This document shows positions 23,780-31,180 of a stretch of 31,180 nucleotides of DNA, piece after piece. Origin of the DNA: an uncultured bacterium. GTDB taxonomy: Bacteria; Cyanobacteriota; Vampirovibrionia; Gastranaerophilales; Gastranaerophilaceae. The notes beneath the pieces were generated by a model. It worked only from the letters and a program-made list of their open reading frames with translations. It ran no database searches and had not been told where the DNA came from. A program made the position numbers and the translations under genes. Position 1 is the stretch's first letter. The number at the start of each line of letters is the position of its first letter. The stretch lies in NCBI GenBank assembly GCA_947169755.1, contig CAMVQX010000003.1, positions 1 through 31,180 of the forward strand, in the 5' to 3' direction.

Positions 23780-26167
23780 TTAAGGTGATATTACATTATA
23801 CTCTTTAGACAATTCATATTTATGCTTTTGGGGGTTAAATAAATATAGCGAATATTTTTCTCCGTCAGATAAAATTTCTATTGAATTATGTCTGTCAGTA
23901 CGATAGATATCTGTATTCCTCAAAATATCAAGTGTGCCTTTTGTCGGATGTCCAAATGCATTCGGACCTGTTGATATTATGGAAATCTTATTGTTTAAAT
24001 GTTCAATCATATTTGAATTTACAACATTATTACCGCCATGATGACCCACTTTTAACACTTCTATATTATGCGGAATATAATTTTTCAATTCACTAAATGC
24101 ACCCACACCGGCGTCTCCGGTAAACAACATATCAAAACCTTTAAAACTTAAAAGGGTAATAACAGATTTGTCATTATCATCTTTTTTATCAGCAATAAAA
24201 GTTTTTAAAATCAAATTATCCTCTGAATAAATTTCACCTTTTGGAATTTCTGCATAAAGTTCTTTTTCTTTTATTGTTTTATAAATATTTTCAGAGGTTA
24301 CAGATTTATTATCAAAAGAATTCAAATAAACCTTTTTGATATTAAAATTATTCATAATATCAACCGCACCGCCCGAATGGTCATTATCAAAGTGAGTTAT
24401 AATCATCCCATCAATATTTTTAATTCCCTTGTCCTTCAAATATTTTATAATTATTGAATTTGCCTGAGCTTTTCCGCCTTTAAACCCTGCACGACCGGTA
24501 TCTATAATAAAATACTTTTGTCTTGGGGTTCTGATAAGAAAACAATCCGCATTTTGTACATCAAATATAATAATTTGCAAATTGTTTGACGGAATATTTA
24601 TCATCAAAAGAAAAATTAAAACAATTAAACCTACACAAGAGAGAATAATTTTTCGATTTAAACCGATTTTTACAGATAACGTAAGTAAAAGCAATATCGC
24701 ATAATACAAACAAATTTGAATAACAGACGGATGAGTTGTTGAAAGAATTGAATTAGGTAAGTTCGCAAAGAAATTTGAAATAAAAACAATTATGTGTAAA
24801 ACATAATTCAAAACAAAATCAAGAATAAAACAAATTTTATCGGCAAACGGGAAAATTGCAAATATAGAGCTTATAAATCCTCCAAAACTTACAACACTTA
24901 AGAAAGGAACACTCAAAATATTTGCAAAAATTGAATATGAACTAAACGTATTAAAATAAAACATCTGTATTGGCGCAACCCAAATCTGCGCGACCACAGG
25001 AATTAAAATAAAGCCAAGAATCCAATTTAAAAATTTATTTTCTTTACATTTTTCAAAAATAACATTTGCACTTGTCAAAAGCCCAAACGTAACAACAAAT
25101 GATAACTGGAAGCCAACATCATTTATAAACGCAGGATTGTAAATAAGCATCAGCATGGCAACAAATGCCAGCAAAGACACTGTATTTGAATCTCTATCAA
25201 TAAGTTTTCCCGCAAGAATAAAAAGTAACATTAAAGCAGCCCTAATAACGGAAGCTCCAAGTCCGGTCATAAACGTATAAAGTACAACCAACAACATGCC
25301 CGACACAACAGTGAATTTAAACGGAGCACGTATCCTTTTCATGAAAAATACCCAAAACGCATAGATAAATGCAACATTCATACCGGATGCCGCAAGAATA
25401 TGCAAAAGACCGGAATTTATAAATGATGCTTTTATGTAATCGGGCGGTGCTACAGCATCATCCCCAAAGACTATTCCGCCGAGTATTTCAAGATTCGGAG
25501 ATTGGAGATATTGTGAATGAACAGTAATTATTTTATCCCGCAGTATGTTTAAATCTTGCAAAAATTTCCATTTAAAAGTTAAATCTTTTTCTATTTGCTC
25601 ACAGTCTGTTTCATCAGCATAAAAAACCGTAAACGTATCAAAATTTTTTAAATATTTTCCGTAATCAAACTGAGAAGGGTTGCCTGCTTTAAAAGGAGTC
25701 TTCAATCGTCCTGTAAATTTGTAGTAATTTCCTATTTGAAACTTTGAAAAATCATTGTCATCTGAAGTAACGGTAACAAATGTCTTTCCTGAAATATTGT
25801 TTCCATCCAGTTCAAATACTTTAAGAAAAAATTTAGATTTTTCTGCTACTCCCGAATTAGGGATAGACACGATTTGACCTTTTAAAGTAACTTTATTTTC
25901 AGAATAAGGTACAAGAGCATCAGTTGAATGAATTTTGAAACAGGTATTAAAAAATCCAAAATAAAACATAAAAATTAACAACAAAACATATTTTGTTGAA
26001 ACATAATTTTTGATAAGCAAAATTATTGCAACAACTGATATTACAGCAGAAATCAATACTGCATTATCATTGAAATAGCTTAAAATACCAGCCATAAAAA
26101 TTAATGCCGTAATAAACATCAAAGCATTCTTATTTTGAATTATAGAATTTAAACTATTCCTAATCAC
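23780..26167 (-). CDS. comEC: ComEC/Rec2 DNA-uptake channel
   Basis: The inner-membrane channel for single-stranded DNA in natural transformation. The 795 residues include all three usual parts. A DUF4131/OB segment (about 60-190) carries the typical NPSQFDYGKYL. The polytopic Competence domain (about 225-520) contains LLHILAASGMNVAFIYA. A C-terminal metallo-beta-lactamase-like domain carries DTG (556-558), THFDNDHSGG (591-600), TGDAG (683-687), KVGHHGG (706-712) and GHP (739-741), a complete metal-binding set. The start is GTG at 26167. There is no Shine-Dalgarno, but TATAAT lies six bases upstream. It is 22 bases downstream of the GHL10 gene. No frameshift is visible, so it looks functional. 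Confidence 0.95.
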   Translation of the reverse strand: MIRNSLNSIIQNKNALMFITALIFMAGILSYFNDNAVLISAVISVVAIILLIKNYVSTKYVLLLIFMFYFGFFNTCFKIHSTDALVPYSENKVTLKGQIVSIPNSGVAEKSKFFLKVFELDGNNISGKTFVTVTSDDNDFSKFQIGNYYKFTGRLKTPFKAGNPSQFDYGKYLKNFDTFTVFYADETDCEQIEKDLTFKWKFLQDLNILRDKIITVHSQYLQSPNLEILGGIVFGDDAVAPPDYIKASFINSGLLHILAASGMNVAFIYAFWVFFMKRIRAPFKFTVVSGMLLVVLYTFMTGLGASVIRAALMLLFILAGKLIDRDSNTVSLLAFVAMLMLIYNPAFINDVGFQLSFVVTFGLLTSANVIFEKCKENKFLNWILGFILIPVVAQIWVAPIQMFYFNTFSSYSIFANILSVPFLSVVSFGGFISSIFAIFPFADKICFILDFVLNYVLHIIVFISNFFANLPNSILSTTHPSVIQICLYYAILLLLTLSVKIGLNRKIILSCVGLIVLIFLLMINIPSNNLQIIIFDVQNADCFLIRTPRQKYFIIDTGRAGFKGGKAQANSIIIKYLKDKGIKNIDGMIITHFDNDHSGGAVDIMNNFNIKKVYLNSFDNKSVTSENIYKTIKEKELYAEIPKGEIYSEDNLILKTFIADKKDDNDKSVITLLSFKGFDMLFTGDAGVGAFSELKNYIPHNIEVLKVGHHGGNNVVNSNMIEHLNNKISIISTGPNAFGHPTKGTLDILRNTDIYRTDRHNSIEILSDGEKYSLYLFNPQKHKYELSKEYNVISP

Positions 26168-26173
26168 AAATTA

Positions 26174-26179
26174 ATTATA
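26174..26179 (-). promoter_or_regulatory. -10 box six bases before the comEC start
   Basis: The minus strand reads TATAAT-TAATTT-GTG, placing +1 at the first base of the GTG. A 6+2+6 inverted repeat (GATAAA/TTTATC) lies just upstream. The only -35 candidate, TTGGCG (26195-26200), is at 15-base spacing, so promoter strength is uncertain. Confidence 0.45.
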
Positions 26180-26189
26180 CGATAAAAAT

Positions 26190-28175
26190 TTATCCGCCAA
26201 AAATCCACCAACCTTTACGTTTATCAATTGAAGGCTGAATATACTGTTTCGGAGCTTGTGGTGCAAAAACACTCTTTGACAAAGCTTTTATGTACTTATC
26301 ATTTAAATGAGCATAATCAAAAAGGATTACCCCTTTGGCATTTACATTTCGTGCCTCATGAATTTGTCTTATCAAATCTTCATCAGCACCGCCCATAAAT
26401 GTAACAAACAAACCGGCATAAAAATCTGTGCTGTCACTCTTTGCTTTTATAACATCACTCATCATTTTATTAGCTGTTTTTGAATCACATGTTAAGAAAA
26501 GAGGAGTAAAGGCATTAATATAATTTCTTGTTGACCAAGTTTTCCAATCTTGATGCTTACTGGTAAGAGCAGCTAATCTGTCAGGAAAAATAACTGCACT
26601 TACGTATGTATTTGTACGCCGACCGATTTGACCAACTTTTTTAACCATGTTTGTAACTTGTTCCCGTCTGTACGAGCACCATTCTGACCACATAGGATCA
26701 TTAACGGGAATAGAAGCAGGATCAACACCGTAAATCATAAAGAAATCATTCCTTGCAAATTCAGTGTATCCCCAATCTGAAGCATCTTTAGTACCGACAC
26801 TATTTGGATAACGGATGTAATCCAAGTTTATACCATCAGGTTTGTAACAGGTAACAATTTCCTCAATTAATTTGGTCAAAAAATCTTGAACATAGGGATT
26901 TGCAGGATCCAAAAAATACCCGTTATGCTCAGCAGTAGATTTTGACAGTGAAACTGACTCAGAATCCTTTTTAGTTCGATTACTCCAAGACGGATTAACA
27001 GAAAGAATGCTTTGCGGATTATTTTCAGGATTTTCATTACCTACATAAAATGTCTCAAACCAAGTATGGACTCTTATTCCTCTTTTATGAGCTTCTTTTA
27101 TCCATATAGCCAACGGATCTATACCCACAAACTGCTCATATTGAGGAGTAAAACCGTATCCTTCCATAACTTTGCTTGGGTAAATCGTCTTTCCGTGAAA
27201 ATATGTTTCCAAGAAGACATTATCAATACCGGCTTGCTGAATTCTGTCTAAAGTTGCAATAATAGCTTTTTCACTTGTCTCAGTCGGACGTACCCATACC
27301 CCTTTTAATTCCCCTTTTTTGAATGGCAGTGAACATTTCAACGCTTCATTTGCAGCTTCAATAGCGGCATGAGAATATTTATGCACCTCGTCAGGGTGTT
27401 TTTTAGCTTTATTTAAAAGGTCTTTTGCTTCATTAATATAATTTGAAGGTAATTTCCAGTTGAAATCAGGGTTAGAGGTTTTATAATAATTAATCATGCG
27501 TTCAGCCTCGGAAATTTTCTTTTCTGTTTCAAAAATGAAACTTTCAGAAGTTGTGTACGTATATATAAAGCGGGAATTTTTATCAACAAAGACTTTCGTT
27601 CCTACAGCCAAACTGGAATTAATCCATTTTTTAGCTTGTCCATGACCGCTTATTACAATACCGTCCTTTGGTATAACCGAATCAGCACCTGTCAATTCAG
27701 TAACAATATTTCCGATAACAACTGCTTCTGCGCCAAATTCATTTGTATTTGTTCTTTCACCGTAATCTGATGTATAAATAACAAGTTGATTTGCGCCGCG
27801 TCCTCCCGGGAAACCTGCTCCGGCTCTGTTATTTCTCCAATTAGGATTTATAGCATCTATAGAATTTCTTGTTGAACCGAATACAACTTCACCTTTATTC
27901 GGAACATATTCTCTAAAGCTGATTGGCAGAATTTCTTCCGGTTCGACAATTGTCGTTGACAAATCGTCAACAACTTCAGCTTGATTATTTTTTTGCGAAG
28001 GAGTATTTATTTTAACTTCATTTTCCTGTATTACATCGTTGTCAGGAATATTAATCAGGGGCTGCGATTGAATTTGTCTTTTTGAAACAAGAGCATCAGT
28101 CAGTTGATCGGCACTACAATAGCATGCACCGATTAGCATGACAAAAGTAATTATACAAATTTTTAATAATCTCAT
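26190..28175 (-). CDS. GHL10-type (DUF187) glycoside hydrolase-like lipoprotein
   Basis: A predicted envelope-anchored glycosidase of 661 residues. The N-terminus has a lipobox-like end, MLIGAC with Cys18. After an acidic linker comes a segment about 85-200 (NQLVIYTSDYG, PKDGIVISGHG) that recalls phosphodiester-glycosidase domains, a weak inference. A helical stretch follows, then the GHL10 barrel from about 292: GVWVRP (292-297), HTWFE (370-374), YFLDPANPYV and DGINLDYIRYP (447-457) with the likely catalytic Asp/Glu positions. I chose the ATG at 28175, with GGGAG seven bases upstream. The frame is open to a TTG at 28193. The substrate is unknown; peptidoglycan or an envelope glycan is plausible. 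It follows the small secreted protein gene by 30 bases. Confidence 0.85.
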   Translation of the reverse strand: MRLLKICIITFVMLIGACYCSADQLTDALVSKRQIQSQPLINIPDNDVIQENEVKINTPSQKNNQAEVVDDLSTTIVEPEEILPISFREYVPNKGEVVFGSTRNSIDAINPNWRNNRAGAGFPGGRGANQLVIYTSDYGERTNTNEFGAEAVVIGNIVTELTGADSVIPKDGIVISGHGQAKKWINSSLAVGTKVFVDKNSRFIYTYTTSESFIFETEKKISEAERMINYYKTSNPDFNWKLPSNYINEAKDLLNKAKKHPDEVHKYSHAAIEAANEALKCSLPFKKGELKGVWVRPTETSEKAIIATLDRIQQAGIDNVFLETYFHGKTIYPSKVMEGYGFTPQYEQFVGIDPLAIWIKEAHKRGIRVHTWFETFYVGNENPENNPQSILSVNPSWSNRTKKDSESVSLSKSTAEHNGYFLDPANPYVQDFLTKLIEEIVTCYKPDGINLDYIRYPNSVGTKDASDWGYTEFARNDFFMIYGVDPASIPVNDPMWSEWCSYRREQVTNMVKKVGQIGRRTNTYVSAVIFPDRLAALTSKHQDWKTWSTRNYINAFTPLFLTCDSKTANKMMSDVIKAKSDSTDFYAGLFVTFMGGADEDLIRQIHEARNVNAKGVILFDYAHLNDKYIKALSKSVFAPQAPKQYIQPSIDKRKGWWIFGG

Positions 28176-28205
28176 TTTTAGCTCCCTAATCAACAGATCC
28201 GATTA

Positions 28206-28523
28206 TTATAAATCGTCAAATCTGGGGGTAGTTTTGATATCATGCTCATAAAAAGAATGATCATCAACAGAAGGATCAAGATACATTACAACACGTCTTA
28301 TAAATCTTACAACAGGGTTGCCGTAATATTCATATTCAAGTGGTTCTTCCAATGGTTCACCCGCAATTTGTGCAATATTTTTTTGTGTCGTATTAATAAC
28401 AGCAGTTGAATGACCGTGGTATTTTAAATAATCACGACTAACCGCATCATCAACAGTTAATTCTGCCAACGCAGGCAACGCCAAAATAACTGCCAAACCA
28501 ATAATAAAATATCTTTTTTTCAT
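28206..28523 (-). CDS. Small secreted protein of unknown family
   Basis: I do not recognise it. The 105-residue product has a clean signal peptide (MKKRYFIIGLAVILALPALA, cleaved before ELTVDD). The mature part is about 85 residues and acidic overall, with a basic-hydrophobic patch NPVVRFIRRVVMYLDPS near residues 69-85 and several His and Tyr residues. AGAGG precedes the ATG. It is the first gene of a short unit with the GHL10 lipoprotein and probably comEC, suggesting an envelope role, but nothing identifies a function. Confidence 0.75.
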   Translation of the reverse strand: MKKRYFIIGLAVILALPALAELTVDDAVSRDYLKYHGHSTAVINTTQKNIAQIAGEPLEEPLEYEYYGNPVVRFIRRVVMYLDPSVDDHSFYEHDIKTTPRFDDL

Positions 28524-28540
28524 ATTATACCTCTTATAAT

Positions 28541-28599
28541 ATATTATTATAATACTTCTGCTCTATCAACATATTATAATTTCTTTACAAAAACTGCAA
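28541..28599 (-). promoter_or_regulatory. Promoter region of the small secreted protein gene
   Basis: Two weak candidates on the minus strand: TTGATA (28564-28569) with TAATAT (28541-28546) at 17 bases, and TTGCAG (28594-28599) with TATAAT (28573-28578) at 15 bases. The stretch is nearly all A/T, and an 8+3+8 AT inverted repeat lies at 28534-28552. Confidence 0.35.
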
Positions 28600-28603
28600 T
28601 ATA

Positions 28604-29659
28604 CTATATAGATGATTTTATAATTATTTCTTCCAACTTTTCAAGTAATTGTTCCTCAGGAACTCTTGCAATAATTTCGCCTTTTTTGAAAATATATCCT
28701 TCTCCGATTCCGCCGGCAATACCAAAATCAGCATGCTTTGCTTCGCCCGGACCATTTACGACACAGCCCATTGTTGCAATTGTTATAGGCTTATTCAGGT
28801 TTTTAAATTTCGCCTCAACCTTTTTTGCAAGTTCAATTAAATTGATTTGAGTTCTGCCGCATGTCGGACAAGATACAAAATTAACGCCGTGTTCTCTCAA
28901 ATTTAAACTTTTCAAAATGTCAAATCCTGCAGAAACTTCCTCAACAGGATTTTCTGTAAGAGAAACCCTTATTGTATCACCGATTCCTTCTGCCAAAAGA
29001 GTGCCCAGTCCGACTGAAGATTTTATCAAACCACCACGCATTGTGCCGGCTTCTGTAACACCAAGGTGTAGAGGATAAGGTATTTTTTCTGCAATAGATC
29101 TGTATGCCTCAATAGTTGTCAAAACGTCAGATGATTTTAAAGAAACTTTTATCAAATCAAAGTCCAAATCTTCCAAAATTTTTATATGCCCTAATGCGCT
29201 CATAACCATTTTTTCAGATAACGGTATATCTAAATCCTGAAGATTTTTTTCTAAAGAACCTGCATTCACACCGATTCTTATAGGAATACTCTGTTGTTTT
29301 GCAAGTGCAACAACTTTTTCAACATTTTCACGCTTGCCGATGTTACCCGGATTTAACCTTAGTGCAGAAATACCGTTATTTATACATTGGATAGCCAATC
29401 TGTAATCAAAATGAATATCTGCAATCAACGGCACTGGCGATTTTTTTACTAATTCTTTAATTGCCTCTGCGGCATCTTTATTAAGAACTGCGAGCCTTAC
29501 AAGTTCACATCCCAAATCAGACATTTCATGTATTTGACCTAATGTTGAATTGATATCGCGAGTATCAGTGTTGCACATTGACTGAACACTTATCGGGGCA
29601 TCTCCTCCGATTTTCACATTACCTATAGCTATTTGTTTTGATTTTCTTCGTAGTATCAT
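28604..29659 (-). CDS. ispG: 4-hydroxy-3-methylbut-2-enyl diphosphate synthase (IspG/GcpE)
   Basis: An iron-sulfur enzyme that converts MEcPP to HMBPP in the MEP isoprenoid pathway. With the ATG at 29659 the product is 351 residues and aligns from its first residues with E. coli IspG (ILRRKSKQIAIGNVKIGG). Conserved blocks are VQSM.NTDTRD, IADIHFDYRLA (79-89), RLNPGNIG, IRIGVNAGSLEK, LHLGVTEAG and EGIGDTIRVSL. The [4Fe-4S] ligands are Cys264, Cys267 and Cys299, with Glu306 in GCVVNGPGEA. The frame is open upstream to 29713, but that would run across the divergent gene's start. There is no Shine-Dalgarno; a TGTTATAAT extended -10 lies six bases upstream. Confidence 0.96.
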   Translation of the reverse strand: MILRRKSKQIAIGNVKIGGDAPISVQSMCNTDTRDINSTLGQIHEMSDLGCELVRLAVLNKDAAEAIKELVKKSPVPLIADIHFDYRLAIQCINNGISALRLNPGNIGKRENVEKVVALAKQQSIPIRIGVNAGSLEKNLQDLDIPLSEKMVMSALGHIKILEDLDFDLIKVSLKSSDVLTTIEAYRSIAEKIPYPLHLGVTEAGTMRGGLIKSSVGLGTLLAEGIGDTIRVSLTENPVEEVSAGFDILKSLNLREHGVNFVSCPTCGRTQINLIELAKKVEAKFKNLNKPITIATMGCVVNGPGEAKHADFGIAGGIGEGYIFKKGEIIARVPEEQLLEKLEEIIIKSSI

Positions 29660-29667
29660 AGTATTAT
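29638..29667 (+). promoter_or_regulatory. Divergent promoter of the metallophosphoesterase gene
   Basis: TTGATT (29638-29643), 18-base spacer, TATTAT (29662-29667). It overlaps by two bases the -10 of the opposing ispG promoter, and its -35 lies inside the ispG coding region. Confidence 0.45.
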
Positions 29668-29674
29668 TATAACA
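29666..29674 (-). promoter_or_regulatory. Extended -10 promoter of ispG, predicted leaderless
   Basis: Minus strand TGT-TATAAT-AATACT-ATG. TATAAT (29666-29671) with an upstream TG is an extended -10, which compensates for a poor -35. The six-base gap puts +1 at the A of the ispG ATG. Four bases of the hexamer's top strand (29664-29667) or fewer are shared with the opposing promoter's TATTAT. Confidence 0.65.
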
Positions 29675-29687
29675 CAAAGGAGAGATT

Positions 29688-30422
29688 ATGAAAGTTGCAA
29701 TTTTTTCAGACATACACGGAAATTTTCAGGCATTGGAAGCTGTTTTAAACGATATAAAATCACAAAATTGTGAAAAAATCCTTTGTCTTGGAGATTTGGC
29801 AATGGCAGGTCCTGAGCCTCAAAAGGTTATAGATTTTATTAAAGAACAAACTCAATGGGAAATTATTCAAGGAAATACTGACAAGTTTATCTCAGATTTT
29901 GAACCATCGCTAATTGATTTTATGAAAGATAAGTTTCCGGTTATGGCAAATGCACTTTTAGATGATGTGAAAATATTGGATGAAAATTCAAAAGAATATT
30001 TAAGAAATCTTCCACCGCAAAAAGAACTTGAAATTGAAGGTGTTAATGTATTGATGGTTCACGGTTCTCCAAGACGTAATAATGAAGATATTTTACCTGA
30101 TATGCCGATAAAAGAAATTGAAGAAATTATCAAAGATACAAAAGCTGATTTGATATTCTGCGGACATACACATGTCCCCTGCGGATATCAAACAAGCACT
30201 AAACAAACTGTTGTAAATGTCGGAAGTGTCGGACGTCCGATGACAAAAAATCCTGAAGCTTGCTATGTTGTTGCTGATTTTAAAAACGGAAGTTTTTCAA
30301 TAGAACACAGATTTGTCGACTACGACAGAGAAACTGCTGCAAACATAATGAAAACAAGAAAATTTGACGGAGCAGAAAAACTTGCAGAAATGATTTTGCA
30401 TCCGACTGAAAGACACGTGTAA
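29688..30422 (+). CDS. Calcineurin-like metallophosphoesterase (YfcE/MJ0936-like)
   Basis: A soluble dinuclear-metal phosphoesterase of 244 residues. All five metal-site motifs are present in order: SDIHGN with Asp8 and His10, GDLAMAGP with Asp36, GNTD (62-65), VHGSPRRNNEDI and GHTHVP, followed by VNVGSVGRP. These place it in the small YfcE/MJ0936-type group of cytoplasmic phosphodiesterases. The natural substrate cannot be inferred. AAAGGAG is six bases before the ATG. It is divergent from ispG and followed after 112 bases by tuf, which has its own promoter. Confidence 0.92.
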   Translation: MKVAIFSDIHGNFQALEAVLNDIKSQNCEKILCLGDLAMAGPEPQKVIDFIKEQTQWEIIQGNTDKFISDFEPSLIDFMKDKFPVMANALLDDVKILDENSKEYLRNLPPQKELEIEGVNVLMVHGSPRRNNEDILPDMPIKEIEEIIKDTKADLIFCGHTHVPCGYQTSTKQTVVNVGSVGRPMTKNPEACYVVADFKNGSFSIEHRFVDYDRETAANIMKTRKFDGAEKLAEMILHPTERHV

Positions 30423-30439
30423 GATTTTACTGATAAACC

Positions 30440-30467
30440 TTGACAAAAAAGTTTGAGCGCATATTAT
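30440..30467 (+). promoter_or_regulatory. Promoter of tuf
   Basis: A consensus TTGACA (30440-30445), 16-base spacer, TATTAT (30462-30467). It fits a strongly expressed gene and predicts a leader of about 60 bases. Confidence 0.7.
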
Positions 30468-30522
30468 GTTATGGTAAGATAAAATACCTAATTAGTATTG
30501 TGGTATAAGTAGAGAAGAAAAG

Positions 30523-30534
30523 GAGATTAATCTC
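30523..30534 (+). promoter_or_regulatory. 12-bp perfect palindrome over the tuf ribosome binding site
   Basis: GAGATTAATCTC directly precedes the tuf ATG, and its first bases are part of the Shine-Dalgarno AAGGAG. In RNA it could form a weak 4-bp hairpin that hides the GAG. As DNA it could be a protein site, although it lies well downstream of the promoter. Confidence 0.45.
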
Positions 30535-31180
30535 ATGGCACGTGAAAAGTATGAACGTACTAAACCGCACGTTAACATTGGTACAATTGGCCACGTTGAC
30601 CACGGTAAAACAACATTAACAGCTGCAATTACAGCAGTTTTGGCTGCAGCTGGTCAAGCAGCATTGAAAAAATTCGATGAAATCGACGCTGCTCCAGAAG
30701 AAAGAGCAAGAGGTATTACTATCTCTACAGCTCACGTAGAATATGAAACTCAAGCTAGACACTACGCACACGTAGACTGCCCGGGCCACGCTGACTATGT
30801 TAAAAACATGATCACTGGTGCTGCTCAAATGGATGGTGCTATCCTCGTAGTTGCTGCTACTGATGGTGCAATGCCTCAGACTCGTGAACACATCTTGTTA
30901 GCTCGTCAGGTTGGCGTTCCTAACTTGGTTGTATTCCTTAACAAATGTGATATGGTTGATGACCCTGAATTGTTAGAATTGGTTGAAATGGAAGTTAGAG
31001 AATTGTTGACTTCTTATGAATTCGACGGCGACAACATCCCATTCATCCACGGTTCTGCTTTGAAAGCTTTGGAAGCTGCTCAAGCTAACCCAAAAATTCA
31101 ACGTGGTGAAGACAAATGGGTTGACAAAATTTGGGAATTGATGGATGCTATCGATTCTTACTTCCCAACTCCTGAACGTG
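30535..31180 (+). CDS. tuf: Elongation factor Tu, N-terminal part (3' end outside window)
   Basis: Delivers aminoacyl-tRNA to the ribosome. About 215 residues are visible. They hold the whole GTPase domain: GHVDHGKTT (P loop), RGITI (switch I), DCPGHADY (G3/switch II) and NKCD (G4), ending near SYFPTPER. The segment after the P loop (LTAAITAVLAAAGQAALKKFDEIDAAPEE) has the length and pattern seen in cyanobacterial EF-Tu. Codon use looks more selective than in neighbouring genes, with more C-ending codons, as expected for a very highly expressed gene. AAGGAG lies nine bases before the ATG. It has its own promoter, and no fusA or rpsG lies upstream. Confidence 0.97.
   Translation, partial: MAREKYERTKPHVNIGTIGHVDHGKTTLTAAITAVLAAAGQAALKKFDEIDAAPEERARGITISTAHVEYETQARHYAHVDCPGHADYVKNMITGAAQMDGAILVVAATDGAMPQTREHILLARQVGVPNLVVFLNKCDMVDDPELLELVEMEVRELLTSYEFDGDNIPFIHGSALKALEAAQANPKIQRGEDKWVDKIWELMDAIDSYFPTPER

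Noticed and set aside
28534..28552. 8+3+8 inverted repeat TTATAATA/TATTATAA
   Set aside because: Composed only of A and T in a stretch that is almost pure A/T; too likely by chance to call an operator.
30616..30891. 91-codon minus-strand frame rich in Ser and Cys
   Set aside because: Complement of the highly codon-biased tuf GTPase domain.
1..31180. Mobile elements, phage defence systems, CRISPR arrays, toxin-antitoxin pairs
   Set aside because: No transposase, integrase, regularly spaced repeats or defence-gene motifs were found. Apart from a few unrecognised proteins, the gene content is housekeeping.

Overview
The window is AT-rich, gene-dense bacterial chromosome with no gene-free stretch over about 300 bases and no tRNA, rRNA, CRISPR array, insertion sequence or phage gene. 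The envelope genes (LptC, LptA, TolC, a MacA/MacB-like exporter) indicate a two-membrane cell. ThrS lacks the N-terminal TGS domain, as in cyanobacteria, and a YggT/Ycf19 protein is present. Small secreted or membrane proteins of unrecognised family and the low GC fit a non-photosynthetic relative of cyanobacteria, such as the gut Gastranaerophilales/Melainabacteria (Vampirovibrionia). That placement is inference from recognised protein features, not from a search.

Layout. 1-3110, minus strand: 5' part of thrS with its own promoter and structured leader; rsgA; two adjacent paralogous two-helix membrane proteins of unknown function. 3079-3760: a secreted lytic transglycosylase with a clear terminator. 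3960-5056, plus: mtnP and yggT. 5069-6709, minus: an unrecognised 546-residue protein with kinase-fold motifs and a Pro/Lys-rich tail. 6834-9642, plus: trkA-trkH potassium uptake, apparently transcribed as a leaderless mRNA. 9695-14229, plus: a tolC-macA-macB-type export operon with a dyad over its -10 box. 14233-23748, minus: a probable nine-gene transcription unit efp-accB-accC-lptC-lptA-TPR-dprA-topA-aroE, most junctions overlapping or within 50 bases. 23780-28523, minus: comEC, a GHL10-type lipoprotein and a small secreted protein. 28604-31180: ispG (minus), a metallophosphoesterase (plus) sharing a 28-base divergent promoter region with it, and the 5' part of tuf.

How the genes fit together. 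Most are housekeeping: fatty-acid synthesis (accB, accC), LPS transport (lptC, lptA), isoprenoids (ispG), the shikimate pathway (aroE), translation and ribosome assembly (thrS, efp, tuf, rsgA), DNA topology (topA), K+ uptake, purine and methionine salvage (mtnP). dprA and comEC are the DNA-protection and DNA-uptake parts of natural transformation.

The most unusual signals are regulatory. Several genes lacking a Shine-Dalgarno sequence (trkA, ispG, comEC, and more weakly lptC) have a -10 hexamer exactly six bases before the start codon, which predicts leaderless transcripts. The least understood proteins are the kinase-like one, the tandem paralogue pair and the small secreted protein next to the GHL10 lipoprotein.
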